Positions 44,780-54,187 of a DNA stretch of 64,000 nt are shown piece after piece. The stretch covers positions 1,178,001 to 1,242,000 of the forward strand of contig QNGA01000001.1 of NCBI GenBank assembly GCA_003298465.1, written 5' to 3'. The position numbers and the translations under genes are program-made. Below the pieces are notes generated by a model. The model made no database searches. It had not been told where the DNA came from and was given only the letters and a program-made list of their open reading frames with translations. This stretch comes from a halophilic archaeon. Lineage in GTDB: Archaea; Halobacteriota; Halobacteria; Halobacteriales; Haladaptataceae. Each line of letters begins with the position of its first letter. The stretch's first letter is position 1.

Positions 44780-46324
44780 TCAGTAGACGGCGTCTCGAAT
44801 CTCCTCGTCTAAGTCCTCGAACGTGTCGAGGTGGACCCGCCGCTCGGTGCGCAACTCCGCCAGCTTCCGCTCGTGGTCGTCGACGTTGTCCGCGACCGAG
44901 AACGCGGCCACGTCCATCCCCGGCACCGACGCGGGGACGGTCAGGCCCGTCGCCTCGTCGTCGGTCCACTCGACGGTGCCGCGCGCGAGTTCGCGCAGGA
45001 TGGTCACCGAGTCCTCGACGCCGATGTCGGTCCCGCCAAGGTCGCCGGTGTTGAGGACGAAGCAGTCGACGTCGAGGTCGGTGACGAGGTCGCGGAACCG
45101 GTTGCCCTCCTCGCCCTTCGAGCCGACGATGAAGGGGTTGGTCCCGACCACGCGGATGGCCTCGCCCGCCTTCGAGGGGTCGCCCGCGCTGGTCTGGACG
45201 GACTCCCCGAGCATGAACGCCGCCGCGGCCTCCTCGGGCGAGAGCTTCGCGACCGGCGGCATCGTCGGGTTGCGCGTGATGAAGAACACCTGGTCGACCG
45301 ACCCGAGGTCGACGTCCTCGCCCGCGGACGAGAGGTGTTCACGCTGAATGACCGCCCGACCGTTGGACGTGTGGCGGTCGCTGTCGAAGTCGACGGTGCC
45401 GTCGTCGGCCACGTCGACGTTCTCCAGGACGGCGGACTCGTGCGTGACCGCGTCGTACATCGCGGGCTGTTCGTCGGCGTCGAGCCCGATGGTCTTGACG
45501 TACAGCCCGTTGCCCTCGCTCCCGGCGACGGTGCCGTCGGGAAGCAACGCGCAGACGTCGTCCTGGAGCATCGTCGCTGCCTCGGGTTCGTCGAGTCGGA
45601 GGCCGTGAGCGGTCAGCGTCGACTTGCCGGTCGCCGACAGTCCGAGGAACAGCTGTCCGACCTCGTCGAGACTGTCGCCGTCGTCGTCCGCGCCCGCTTC
45701 GCCGCGCCGGAGTCGGACGCGCTTGCTCCCGGCGTGGAGGCCGAGTCCGCCCCCGCGTTTGGCGTGGTACATGAACAGACGGAGGAAGGACTTCTTGGCC
45801 TCGCCGGTGTAGTCGCTGCCCAGCACGGCGGTCACGCCGTCGTCGGGGAGGACGCGGACGGCGACCTCTTCGCGCTCGGGCACCTGGATGGTGACGAAGT
45901 CGGGGTCGGGCGCTCGCTGGCCGTCCTCCGCCGTCACCGGCTCGAACAGCTTCGCCCACGCGAGGGCGATGCGCGCGTGCGGTTTCGGCACGTACAGCCG
46001 GCAGCGGTAGGAGTGGTCGGGGTGGCGGCCCATCCGGCGGTCCAGACAGACCATCTCGTGGTCGCGAGCGTACTCGATGGCGTCCTCGACGTGTGCGTAG
46101 TCGCTCGCGTCGAAGTCGTCGTCGACCTCGTTTCTCGTCCGGTCGGCGTTGCGCGAGCGGTGGTCGCTGACGTACGACGGGGAGCCGAACTCGGTCGTCG
46201 TTTCGAGGTTCTCGGAGAACTCCCGGAGTCGTTCCAGCGACGGGTCGTAGACGACGCCGTCAGCTTCTACGGGGTCGGGCAGGTCGGTCGTCGGCGTACG
46301 GACCCTCGGCGCGGAGTCTGACAT
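44780..46324 (-). CDS. pckA: ATP-dependent phosphoenolpyruvate carboxykinase
   Basis: This 514-residue enzyme turns oxaloacetate and ATP into PEP, CO2 and ADP at the start of gluconeogenesis. The P-loop LFLGLSATGKSTL has K234, the metal-binding region reads TMLQDDVCALLPDG, and VFFITRNPTMPPVAKLSPEE is the adenine-binding block. YTGEAKKSFLRLFMYHAKRG near the middle matches the family's KKSxF motif. ATG 46324 follows TATA-like aataattaaacc about 30 bases upstream. Confidence 0.94.
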   Translation of the reverse strand: MSDSAPRVRTPTTDLPDPVEADGVVYDPSLERLREFSENLETTTEFGSPSYVSDHRSRNADRTRNEVDDDFDASDYAHVEDAIEYARDHEMVCLDRRMGRHPDHSYRCRLYVPKPHARIALAWAKLFEPVTAEDGQRAPDPDFVTIQVPEREEVAVRVLPDDGVTAVLGSDYTGEAKKSFLRLFMYHAKRGGGLGLHAGSKRVRLRRGEAGADDDGDSLDEVGQLFLGLSATGKSTLTAHGLRLDEPEAATMLQDDVCALLPDGTVAGSEGNGLYVKTIGLDADEQPAMYDAVTHESAVLENVDVADDGTVDFDSDRHTSNGRAVIQREHLSSAGEDVDLGSVDQVFFITRNPTMPPVAKLSPEEAAAAFMLGESVQTSAGDPSKAGEAIRVVGTNPFIVGSKGEEGNRFRDLVTDLDVDCFVLNTGDLGGTDIGVEDSVTILRELARGTVEWTDDEATGLTVPASVPGMDVAAFSVADNVDDHERKLAELRTERRVHLDTFEDLDEEIRDAVY

Positions 46325-46630
46325 CGTGGTCGAACACAACGGGGGGAGGTTTAATTATTCACCGTTTATCGCCCTCCAGAGCGCCTGTAAAGCGGATTTC
46401 GTTTTTCGACCCCGAGTAAATCGTCACGGTCCACGCATCGTCGGACCGCTCCGCGACGGACGGCCGCTCGCCCCCGTGCGGCGTCCGACCGTGACGGCTC
46501 CGGGCGACGCGTCTCCGCGAGCGCTCCGAGCGACCCGAGAAGGCGGTCCCTTCCGCCACCGAGGCACCGGCTTGGCCGTTCCCGTTCCGCCCACGGGCCG
46601 CCGACCGTCGCGCGGACGCCCCGTGGCCGT
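46325..46630. other. Intergenic region between pckA and a small acidic gene
   Basis: The first 40 bases hold the pckA promoter (TATA-like ttaattatt around 46350-46360). The remaining GC-rich stretch has frames on both strands, but their products are Arg-rich and unlike haloarchaeal proteins. I see no gene or clear structure in it. Confidence 0.5.
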
Positions 46631-46774
46631 TCAGTTTTCGTCGTCTTCGTCGTCTTTTTCGTCTTCGTTCTGGATGCGCTCGGTCTGTTCCTCGGCGTCC
46701 ATGCTCTGTGAGTCCCCGCCGTACTGGTTCTGTTCTTCCTCGGTCTCGTTCTCGCGGTCGTTCTCGTCGGACAT
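46631..46774 (-). CDS. Very acidic small protein (47 aa)
   Basis: The frame encodes MSDENDRENETEEEQNQYGG, then DSQSMDAEEQTERIQNEDEK and DDEDDEN. More than half of the residues are Asp or Glu, there is no hydrophobic core, and it must be disordered. A TATA-like gcttatgc lies about 28 bases before the ATG, which supports a real gene. Function unknown. Confidence 0.7.
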   Translation of the reverse strand: MSDENDRENETEEEQNQYGGDSQSMDAEEQTERIQNEDEKDDEDDEN

Positions 46775-47035
46775 GCGTCCGAAGTACCACGCCGAACCGC
46801 ATAAGCGAACGACTTGCGATAGCCGGACGGGTCAGTCGTCCGGGAGAAGCGGTCGACGCACGGCGAGGGTGAGGAACGGTCGGCGTCCTTCCAGGTCGCC
46901 GGCGTTCGCCAGGGTCTACCGCCGCGAATCGCCGGGAGTGAGCGCCGTACCGGGCGACGACGAACGGGATACCACCGTGACAGATGGTACCGGGACTCTC
47001 CGATGGTTTATACGTGTGACGTGCGTAGTGAAGGT

Positions 47036-47320
47036 GTGAGTGAAGAATCCGGGCGTCGGAATCTCCGAATGCCCAACAACGACGAGCTGTTCGCGGTCGT
47101 CACCGAACACAACGGCGGGAACCACGTTCGCGTCCGGTGTGAGGACGGCAAGAACCGGATGGGACGCATCCCTGGCCGAATGAAGTACCGAACCTGGATC
47201 GACGAGGGCGACGTCGTCGTCGTCGAGCCCTGGGACTGGCAGGACGAGAAGGCCAACATCGAGTGGCGGTACACCGGTCAGGACGCCGACCAGCTTCGCG
47301 CCGAAGGCCACATCGAGTAA
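47036..47320 (+). CDS. eif1A: Translation initiation factor aIF-1A
   Basis: This 94-residue OB-fold protein binds the small ribosomal subunit A site during start-codon selection. The sequence begins [20 protein letters not shown], then the RNA-binding block [40 protein letters not shown] and [13 protein letters not shown] 47036 lies 26 bases after TATA-like ggtttatacg, so the mRNA is leaderless; the in-frame start at 47003 would lie inside the TATA box. Confidence 0.96.
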   Translation: MSEESGRRNLRMPNNDELFAVVTEHNGGNHVRVRCEDGKNRMGRIPGRMKYRTWIDEGDVVVVEPWDWQDEKANIEWRYTGQDADQLRAEGHIE

Positions 47321-47372
47321 CTCCGTTCGGCCCAAGAGGCGACGTTCGCAGAACGACCGTTCTTCGACGACG

Positions 47373-48146
47373 CTACCCGCCAGCGGCGTCTCCGTCGCTC
47401 GAGGGGTCGTCGACGGGGACGTTCCGTGGCTCCGAACCGGTGAGCCAGAGGACGTAGTCCTGTTCGTCGTCGCTCGGGTTCACGTCCCGGTGGACGACTC
47501 CCGCGGGGACGTGGAAGAACTCGCCCGCACGAGCCAGCTTCCGCTCGTTCCGTCCCGTCCCCCACTCGACGTAGCCCTCGCCGTCGAGCACGTGTCCGAA
47601 CACGTCGTTGTCGCCGTGGTGGTGCCAGTTGGACTCGACGCGCCCGTCGGCGTGGCCGCGAACTTGCTGGACGCCGGCGTCCGGGAACGGCGTCAGGCGC
47701 GTCAGGTTCGCGAGTTCGGCGGTCGCGACGAGGTCGTCCTCGCCCGCGACCCTCGGCGGCGAGCCGGGAGCGTCCGACGACGGCCCCTCGGCGTCGACGA
47801 CGGACGCTCCGGCCCCGACGAACGCGGTCACGGTCGACCGCTCGTCGTCGTCCGGATTCGCGTCCCGGTGGACGACCCCCGCGGGGACGTGGAAGAACTC
47901 GCCCGCCTCGGCCTCGACCGCGTTCGCGCCGTCCGGTCCGTACTCGATGCGCGCTCTCCCCTCCAGCACGACGCCGTAGGCGTCCCTGTCGCCGTGCGTG
48001 TGCCACCCGGACGACGCTCCGCCGTCCAGTCGGCTCCGGACCAGCAGCGTCTCGTCGGTCTCGAAGACCGTCGCCCGCGTCGCCGCCTGGTCCGTTCGCT
48101 CGAAGTCGTCCGGTCCGACGACCGAGATAGCGGGTTCGGATGTCAT
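47373..48146 (-). CDS. Bicupin protein with tandem cupin domains
   Basis: This 257-residue protein contains two cupin barrels. In the first, the metal motif reads SGWHTHGDRDAYGVVLEGRA and then GEFFHVPAGVVHRDANP; in the second, ESNWHHHGDNDVFGHVLDGE and GEFFHVPAGVVHRDVNP. Each has the His-x-His ... His set for a metal ion. The identical GEFFHVPAGVVHRD block in both halves points to an internal duplication. Cupins can be dioxygenases, isomerases or sensors; the role is not evident. Confidence 0.88.
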   Translation of the reverse strand: MTSEPAISVVGPDDFERTDQAATRATVFETDETLLVRSRLDGGASSGWHTHGDRDAYGVVLEGRARIEYGPDGANAVEAEAGEFFHVPAGVVHRDANPDDDERSTVTAFVGAGASVVDAEGPSSDAPGSPPRVAGEDDLVATAELANLTRLTPFPDAGVQQVRGHADGRVESNWHHHGDNDVFGHVLDGEGYVEWGTGRNERKLARAGEFFHVPAGVVHRDVNPSDDEQDYVLWLTGSEPRNVPVDDPSSDGDAAGG

Positions 48147-48209
48147 GAGAAGTCCGTGCCGTCCTACGGCGTCGACCGCCGTAATCCTGTGGTCCGCGCG
48201 GTCGGTGAA

Positions 48210-49589
48210 TCAGTCGCCGCTCGCGGGGCGGTCCCGTGATTCGGTCGGGGTCTCTTCACCCGGCGCGTCGAAGAGCGGGCTCTGCTCGCCGGGGGCGAGG
48301 GCGTTGAGGACGAGCGCCGTCAGCGCCGTCACGACGACCGGTTCCCCGAAGAAGGTCCGTGCGGCCTGGGGAAGTCCGCCGAGCGCGTCGGGGCGCGTGG
48401 CGACGCCGAGACCGAGTCCGAGGGAGACGGCGACGATGACCATGTTCCGGCGGTCGAGGTCGGTGTGGAGGAGGAGCAGGCGCGTGCCGCTTGCGGCGAC
48501 CATCCCGGCCATCAGGAGGACGGCCCCGCCGAAGACGGCGCTCGGAATGGTCGCGACGGCGGCACCCACCTTCGGACTGAGACCGAGTATCGCGAGCATG
48601 ACGCCGGCCACGCCGACGACGTGGCGGCTCATCACGCCCGTGAAGTTGACGACCCCCACGTTCTGGGAGAACGACGTCACGGGGAACGCGCCGAACGCCG
48701 ACCCGACGGAGCTCAGGAGACCGTCGGTGAACAGCCCGCCGCGGAACTCCTCGCCGGTCGGATTCCTGCCCTCGGCGGCCGTGATACCGGACATGTCGCC
48801 GACGGTCTCCATCGCGGAGACGAGGAACAGGAACGCGAACGTGACCATCGGGATAGGTTCGAACGCGAGACCGAACGCGCCCGGTCGCGGGACCGCGAAC
48901 CAGGCGGCCTCGGCGACGGGCGCGAAGTTCACGAGGCCGAGCGTGACGGCGGCCACGTAGCCGACCGCGATACCGGCCAGCGTGCTCAGGAGTCGCGTGA
49001 TGCCGTCGGTGAACAGGTTGAGCGCGACCGCGACGAACAGGACCAGCGCGGCGAGACCGACGTTGTGTACCGCACCGTAGTCGCTGGCACCGACGCCGCC
49101 CGCCGAGTAGTCCATGGCGACGGGGACGAGGTACAGTCCGATGATGACCACGACCAGTCCCGTCACGAGCGGCGGGAAGAAGGGCCTGATGCGTTCGAAC
49201 TGCCAGCCGATGAGCCCCTCGACGAGGAAGCCGGTGACGAGAATCGAGCCGAAGACGGCACCGAGCCCGTAGTTCACGCCGACGGTCGTCGCCGCGCCGA
49301 CGAACGTGAAACTCGTCCCCATCACGATGGGGAGCCGCGACCCGACCGGTCCGACGGCGTACGCCTGGACGACCGTCGCGAGCCCGGAGAACAGGAGCAC
49401 CATCTGGACGACGTAGGCGGTGTTCGCCGCGCCGAGGCCGACGGCACCCGCGACGATGTACGCGACCGCCGTCGCCGGAACGATCATCACCGAGACGTGT
49501 TGCAGCCCCAGCAGGAGCGACTTCGGCCACGGCGGCCGTTCGTCGAGTTCGTACTCGAGGTCGATCTCCCCGTCCGTGTCGGTCGTCAT
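48210..49589 (-). CDS. NCS2-family xanthine/uracil permease
   Basis: This 459-residue transporter has about 14 membrane segments. PPWPKSLLLGLQHVSVMIVP is the typical N-terminus with the conserved Gln-His. TFVGAATTVGVNYGLGAVFG follows, and the signature AMETVGDMSGITAAEGRNP holds the substrate-binding Glu. The end VVVTALTALVLNALAPGEQS is usual. It imports a purine or pyrimidine base, probably with H+ or Na+. ATG 49589 has GGGGAG just upstream; an open frame to 49673 lacks similarity. It is transcribed after the hpt gene, which salvages such bases. Confidence 0.94.
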   Translation of the reverse strand: MTTDTDGEIDLEYELDERPPWPKSLLLGLQHVSVMIVPATAVAYIVAGAVGLGAANTAYVVQMVLLFSGLATVVQAYAVGPVGSRLPIVMGTSFTFVGAATTVGVNYGLGAVFGSILVTGFLVEGLIGWQFERIRPFFPPLVTGLVVVIIGLYLVPVAMDYSAGGVGASDYGAVHNVGLAALVLFVAVALNLFTDGITRLLSTLAGIAVGYVAAVTLGLVNFAPVAEAAWFAVPRPGAFGLAFEPIPMVTFAFLFLVSAMETVGDMSGITAAEGRNPTGEEFRGGLFTDGLLSSVGSAFGAFPVTSFSQNVGVVNFTGVMSRHVVGVAGVMLAILGLSPKVGAAVATIPSAVFGGAVLLMAGMVAASGTRLLLLHTDLDRRNMVIVAVSLGLGLGVATRPDALGGLPQAARTFFGEPVVVTALTALVLNALAPGEQSPLFDAPGEETPTESRDRPASGD

Positions 49590-49724
49590 CTGTACTCCCC
49601 AGGAGTCGGCGACTTGCAATAATAGTTTCGCGTTCGAGCGTATATCCGCCTCTAACACTGCGAGAATATTCAAGTTCGTGTATTATCGTTGCGGGGCGTC
49701 GGCGGTCGAGTCCGGCCGGTCCGG

Positions 49725-50270
49725 TCAGTGAATCGTGACCTCGTAGTCCTCGACGGAGATGTCGACGAGGCTCGTCGCCTCGTAGTCCGTGTCGTCGAGC
49801 GCCGTCTCGCCGACCTTCCGGATGACGACCGCGATGTCGGCTATCTCGGCGCCGATGTCGTCGAGCGCGTCGCAGATGGACGCCAGCGTTCCGCCCGTCG
49901 ACAGCAGGTCGTCGACGATGAGCACGCGGTCGCCCTCCTCCACGTCGTTGATGTACATCTCCGACTCCGAGTACCCCGTCGTCTGGTGGAGCGCCACCTC
50001 GCCGTCGAGGCCGTACTCGCGCTTCCGGATGACCACCAGCGGGACGTCCGTCTGTAGGGAGAGCGCGGTCGCGATGTGGATGCCCATCGCCTCCGGGGCG
50101 ACTATCTTGTCCACGTCGAGGTCGGCCGCCCGGGTGAGACCGACGACGACCTCGCGCAGCAGTTCGGGTTCGAGCATCGGCACTCCGTTGCTGATGGGGT
50201 GGACGAGATAATGGTAGCCGTCCTTGTCGATTATCGGCGCCTCGTGGAGTGACTCGTGCAGTCGGTCCAT
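49725..50270 (-). CDS. hpt: Hypoxanthine/guanine phosphoribosyltransferase (archaeal type)
   Basis: This 181-residue enzyme joins a purine base to PRPP. The PRPP loop is [20 protein letters not shown]. The archaeal hpt features are [40 protein letters not shown], and the N-terminal [23 protein letters not shown] region, which resemble both APRT and HPRT. ATG 50270 is chosen, since the residues encoded upstream are basic and no part of the family, and the TATA-like gtttttcc lies about 30 bases before it. The purine permease gene follows 135 bases downstream. Confidence 0.94.
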   Translation of the reverse strand: MDRLHESLHEAPIIDKDGYHYLVHPISNGVPMLEPELLREVVVGLTRAADLDVDKIVAPEAMGIHIATALSLQTDVPLVVIRKREYGLDGEVALHQTTGYSESEMYINDVEEGDRVLIVDDLLSTGGTLASICDALDDIGAEIADIAVVIRKVGETALDDTDYEATSLVDISVEDYEVTIH

Positions 50271-50397
50271 GTGGTCCGTTACTCGAAACGTGGGAAAAAC
50301 GGTTCGTTCTCCGGTCGGAAGCCGACCTCGACGTCGTCTCGCGGCCCCCGCCGTGCGGGAGAAGGAATTATTGAGTCGCCTCCCGTACGGGTTCCGG

Positions 50398-52008
50398 ATG
50401 GCGGCGTTTCGAGACCGCGAGTGGGGACGGGTGTCCAGGTCGGAACTGGCGGTGTTCGTCTCGGGGGTCACCAGCATGGGCCTGGAGATACTCGCCGGAC
50501 GCATCGTCGCACCGCAGTTCGGGAGCAGCATCTACACGTGGGGCAGCATCATCGCGGTCTTCCTCGCGGCGCTGAGCCTCGGCTACTACCTCGGGGGGAG
50601 ACGGGCGGCGTCGCGAGCGACGAACGAGCGGCTGACGTGGCTGCTCCTCGGTACCGCGGCGTACGTCGCGCTGCTCGTCTTCGCCAGCGACACGCTGCTG
50701 GCCGTGGCCGCGACGATTCCGCTCCCCGCCCGGTTCGCCTCCCTTCCCGCCGTGACGCTGCTCTTCGGCCCGCCGACGTATCTCCTCGGGTTCGTCAGCC
50801 CGTACGCCGCGGAACTCTCCGAGAAGGAGGGTCCCGGCGAAGCCTCCGGACACGTGTACGCGCTGGGGACCGTCGGCAGCATCGTCGGCGCGTTCGGGAC
50901 GACGTTCTTCCTCGTCCCGGCGCTGGGTATCGAGCAGATAGGGCTCGGGTTCGGGCTACTGCTCGTCGGGACGGCCCTGTGGCTCGCCGCGCCCGCCGCC
51001 CGTCCGAAGTCGGTGTACGCCACGCTGGGCGTCGCACTGCTGCTCGTCGCGGCGGCCGGCGGCGGGTCCGTGGGCTTCTCGGCCCACGGGGAGGTCGTCT
51101 ACCACACCCAGACGCCGTATCAGGAACTGGAGGTCGCGGACCGCGGCGGCGTCAGGACGCTGTACCTGGACGGCCAGCGACACAGCGCGATGGACCTGGA
51201 CGACTCCGACCGGCACGTCTTCGACTACACGCGGTACTTCCACCTCCCGTACCTCATGACCGACGACGTCGACCGGGTGCTGTTCGTCGGCGGGGGCGGA
51301 TTCACCGGCCCGAAACACTTCGCCCGGGAGTACGACGCGACGGTCGACGTCGCGGAGATAGACCCCGAGGTCATCGACGTCGCCAAGCGGTACTTCGGCG
51401 TCGAGGAGTCCCCCCAGTTGAACGTCTACAACCGGGGCGGACGGCAGTTCCTCCGGGAGACCAACCGGACGTACGACCTCATCGTGCTCGACGCCTACAA
51501 GAAGGACAAGATCCCGTTCCAGTTGACGACGGTGGAGTTCATGCAGTTGGCCGAGCGCCGACTCTCCGACGACGGCGTCCTGTTCGCGAACCTCATCTCC
51601 GCGCCGAGCGGCCCCGCCTCGAAGTTCTACCGCGCCGAGTACAGGACGATGGCGCAGGTGTTCCCGCAGGTGTACGGCTTCCCGACCGCGGGCGTGAGCG
51701 CCGTCCAGAACATCGAGGTCGTCGCGACGAAGGACCCGCGACGCATCACGCAGGCGGAACTTCGGGCGCGGAACGCGAACCGCGACGTCGGCATCGACCT
51801 CTCGCGGGAGATCGACGACTACCGGACCGGGCCGAAGAACGGCGACGTCCCGGTGCTCCGTGACGACCGCGCCCCGGTGAACAGCCTCCTCGACCCGATG
51901 GCCGGCCAGCGGTACGTCGTCGAACGGGAACACAACCGGTCGGCCGACCCGGGGAGAAACCGCGCCACCCTCCCGGCGCTCGCGCGACCCGTCGAAAGCA
52001 CGGGATAG
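50398..52008 (+). CDS. Membrane-anchored spermidine-synthase-like protein
   Basis: This 536-residue protein fuses about six or seven N-terminal membrane helices (residues 15-225) to a spermidine-synthase-type methyltransferase fold. The soluble half contains [20 protein letters not shown] (nucleotide-binding glycines), [19 protein letters not shown] with the ribose-binding acid, and [20 protein letters not shown] with the catalytic Asp. The membrane half begins [20 protein letters not shown], typical of fused-MFS/SpeE-like proteins. Its product may not be a polyamine. ATG 50398 follows TATA-like aattattg by about 28 bases. Confidence 0.92.
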   Translation: MAAFRDREWGRVSRSELAVFVSGVTSMGLEILAGRIVAPQFGSSIYTWGSIIAVFLAALSLGYYLGGRRAASRATNERLTWLLLGTAAYVALLVFASDTLLAVAATIPLPARFASLPAVTLLFGPPTYLLGFVSPYAAELSEKEGPGEASGHVYALGTVGSIVGAFGTTFFLVPALGIEQIGLGFGLLLVGTALWLAAPAARPKSVYATLGVALLLVAAAGGGSVGFSAHGEVVYHTQTPYQELEVADRGGVRTLYLDGQRHSAMDLDDSDRHVFDYTRYFHLPYLMTDDVDRVLFVGGGGFTGPKHFAREYDATVDVAEIDPEVIDVAKRYFGVEESPQLNVYNRGGRQFLRETNRTYDLIVLDAYKKDKIPFQLTTVEFMQLAERRLSDDGVLFANLISAPSGPASKFYRAEYRTMAQVFPQVYGFPTAGVSAVQNIEVVATKDPRRITQAELRARNANRDVGIDLSREIDDYRTGPKNGDVPVLRDDRAPVNSLLDPMAGQRYVVEREHNRSADPGRNRATLPALARPVESTG

Positions 52009-52147
52009 CGTCACCCTCCCTCGCACGGCGGACGCGACTCCCCACGGACGACGGAGCGGTTCACCGTCGACGCGCAAAACTATAATCTATCTAACGGGAA
52101 CGGAGTACCGGAAAGAGCCATAACGGGGCCGGTCGAGGGCTTGGACG

Positions 52148-52945
52148 ATGGTCGACACACTCCCCGAGGTCGGTATCGGAACCTACGATACCGACCCCGA
52201 CGCGTGCGCGGCGAGCGTCGAGACCGCGCTGGAGATGGGGTATCGCCACGTCGACACCGCCGAGATGTACGAGAACGAGGCCGCGGTCGGCGACGCCATC
52301 GCCGCCGCCGACGTCGACCGTGACGAGGTGTTCGTCGCGACGAAGGTGCACTCGGCGAATCTTGCGTACGACGACGTGCTCGAACGCGCCCGGACGAGCC
52401 GCGACCGGCTCGGCGTGGACGTCATCGACCTCCTGTACGTCCACTGGCCGCTGCGGGCGTACGACGCCGAGGAGACGCTCGCGGCGTTCGCCGACCTCCG
52501 CGACGAGGGCGTGATTCGCAACGTCGGCCTCTCGAACTTCACGCCGGAACTGCTCGACGAGGCGCTCGCACACCTCGACGCCCCCCTGTTCGCCCACCAG
52601 GTCGAGTGTCACCCGCTGCTCCAGCAGGAACGGCTCCGGGCGGCCGCCCGCGAACACGACCACTACCTCGTCGCGTACTCCCCGCTGGCGAAGGGTGCGG
52701 TGACCGAACTGCCCGAACTGGTCGAGATCGCCGAAACGTACGACGCGACGCCGGCGCAGGTGGCCCTCGCCTGGCTGTCCTCGAAGGAGAACGTGGTCGC
52801 CATCCCGAAGTCCACCTCCGAGGCGCACATCCGGGAGAACTACGAGGCACGGCAACTGTCGCTCTCGGACGAGGACCGGGAGCGCATCGACGCCATCGAC
52901 CGCGAAGAGCGACGGGTCGACTTCGAGGACGCGCCCTGGCGCTGA
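52148..52945 (+). CDS. Aldo/keto reductase
   Basis: This 265-residue NADPH-dependent TIM-barrel enzyme has the full catalytic set: D36 and Y41 in HVDTAEMYENE, K66 in FVATKVHS and H99 in LLYVHWPL. IRNVGLSNFTPELLDEAL and the final VVAIPKSTSEAHIRENYEA (cofactor binding) are AKR signatures. It resembles AKR5-type prokaryotic 2,5-diketogluconate reductases. It would reduce an aldehyde or ketone. A TATA-like cataac about 28 bases upstream suggests leaderless transcription. Confidence 0.93.
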   Translation: MVDTLPEVGIGTYDTDPDACAASVETALEMGYRHVDTAEMYENEAAVGDAIAAADVDRDEVFVATKVHSANLAYDDVLERARTSRDRLGVDVIDLLYVHWPLRAYDAEETLAAFADLRDEGVIRNVGLSNFTPELLDEALAHLDAPLFAHQVECHPLLQQERLRAAAREHDHYLVAYSPLAKGAVTELPELVEIAETYDATPAQVALAWLSSKENVVAIPKSTSEAHIRENYEARQLSLSDEDRERIDAIDREERRVDFEDAPWR

Positions 52946-53071
52946 CGGCGCGACCTGGAGCGGCGCGGACGACTACCTCGGACGGCGATGCACCGCCCCG
53001 ACGAACGGGGAGGTCGATCGCCGAGTCCGTGCCGGAAGGGACCGCTTTCGACGCGTGGTTCCGAAGACCGC

Positions 53072-53365
53072 TCAGTCCAGTACGGTGACGGAATCGACGG
53101 CGGCCAGCGTCTCCCACTCCGCGTCGGGGGCCGTCGGCTCCGTCCGTTCGAGTTTCGGCGTTTCCCAGGCGTCGTCGGTGTAGTTCGACAGCACCCGGTA
53201 TCGAACCGTTTCGCCGTCCGTCCGTTCGATCTCCACGTGGAGGGACTCCTCCGGCGCGTAATCGACGACGGTAACCGTCCCCTCGACGGTCGAGTCGTCG
53301 GCGAGCGCGAGTCGAACCTCGTCTTGCAGTTCCGTTCCGCCGAGCGCGTCGACTATCTGGTTCAC
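53072..53365 (-). CDS. Small conserved beta-rich protein (97 aa)
   Basis: The acidic frame begins (GTG)NQIVDALGGTELQDEVRLAL and contains VTVVDYAPEESLHVEIERTD and RYRVLSNYTDDAWETPKLER. It alternates short strands, like a small beta barrel or Sm-like fold. GGGGGGAGAG just before GTG 53365 is a possible ribosome binding site; no TATA box is clear. I do not recognise the family. Codon use and acidity support a true gene. Confidence 0.72.
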   Translation of the reverse strand: MNQIVDALGGTELQDEVRLALADDSTVEGTVTVVDYAPEESLHVEIERTDGETVRYRVLSNYTDDAWETPKLERTEPTAPDAEWETLAAVDSVTVLD

Positions 53366-53708
53366 ACGTTCTCTCCCCCCTCTACCTGCATCAACGATGC
53401 GGCCGCGTTCGCGAACCGCAGACGTCGAACGGTTACGCCCCGAAAGGACGGACCTCGGACCGCGTCGTCGAGCCGTCGCGTCGACCGGATCGCTCTCCGC
53501 GGAACCGGGCCGACGTCGATGCCGGTCGCTCTCCCTTCCACCGCGAGTCCTCCCTCCGATTGCCGTCGACGCCGGGGGTCGCCGGTACTCGACGCTGGAG
53601 AACGGGCCGCCGGAGGGCGACGTTCGAAGCTCTCGCTCTCGGAAAGTAGTGCGTCGAAAGAAACGAAGTAACGCTACGTCGCCTCGTGGCGACTGTGCGA
53701 AATCCTAG
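53366..53708. other. Gap upstream of the 97-aa protein gene
   Basis: About 340 bases with frames only for Arg/Ser-rich products on the plus strand. The first part must contain the promoter of the gene at 53365, though no clear TATA box is seen. The bases near 53650-53708 follow the end of cspA and may hold its terminator. No gene is visible. Confidence 0.5.
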
Positions 53709-53903
53709 TTATGCGCGGACGACGTTCGTCGCGCGCGGGCCCTTGGGGGCCTGTTCGATGTCGAATTCGATCTCGGTCCCTTCCGTAAGGTCCTCGCCGC
53801 CAACGTCCTCCATGTGGAAGAATACGTCGTCGTCAGAGTCCTCAGTCGCGATGAAACCGTAGCCGCCCGTGTCGTTGAAGAAATCAACCTTACCGTTTGC
53901 CAT
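53709..53903 (-). CDS. cspA: Cold-shock protein
   Basis: This 64-residue CSD-fold protein has both RNA-binding motifs: GGYGFIAT (RNP1, normally KGYGFI) and DVFFHMED (RNP2). It starts MANGKVDFFNDTGGYGFIAT and ends in RATNVVRA. It binds single-stranded nucleic acid as an RNA chaperone. Third codon positions are less GC-rich than in neighbouring genes, as in many highly expressed genes. A TATA-like cttaacc lies about 28 bases before the ATG. Confidence 0.95.
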   Translation of the reverse strand: MANGKVDFFNDTGGYGFIATEDSDDDVFFHMEDVGGEDLTEGTEIEFDIEQAPKGPRATNVVRA

Positions 53904-54187
53904 TGCAACTAAACCAAAGCCGGGTACACGGTTAAGGGTTCCGAATCTGTACTCTAAATCGGGATTTACTAATACGAATGTCCGTTAGCCTCGATTATTT
54001 TCGGATATACGTACGCAGAAATGGGGTTCTAACTGGAAATGATGCCCAATCAGTCACAACGAGCGGGAAGTCACGTGGTATCCACAGTTCCTCTCCAGTG
54101 TACGTTCGACGTTTCCCACGAGTCCGCGTGAGCCACCAAACTCGACCCATCCCCAATGCTCATGAGTAGTCGATATGACGTGTGCGT
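53904..54187. other. AT-richer intergenic region
   Basis: About 280 bases, with clearly lower GC than the window average (runs such as gggatttactaatacgaatg and gattattttcggatatacg). It contains the cspA promoter at its left end and, near 54160-54187, the promoter of the tandem GNAT gene. The only frame is not protein-like. Its composition suggests foreign or regulatory DNA. Confidence 0.45.

Noticed and set aside
53978..54169. 63-codon plus-strand frame between cspA and the tandem GNAT gene
   Set aside because: Product is Ser/Arg-rich with no conserved pattern, and the region looks regulatory.
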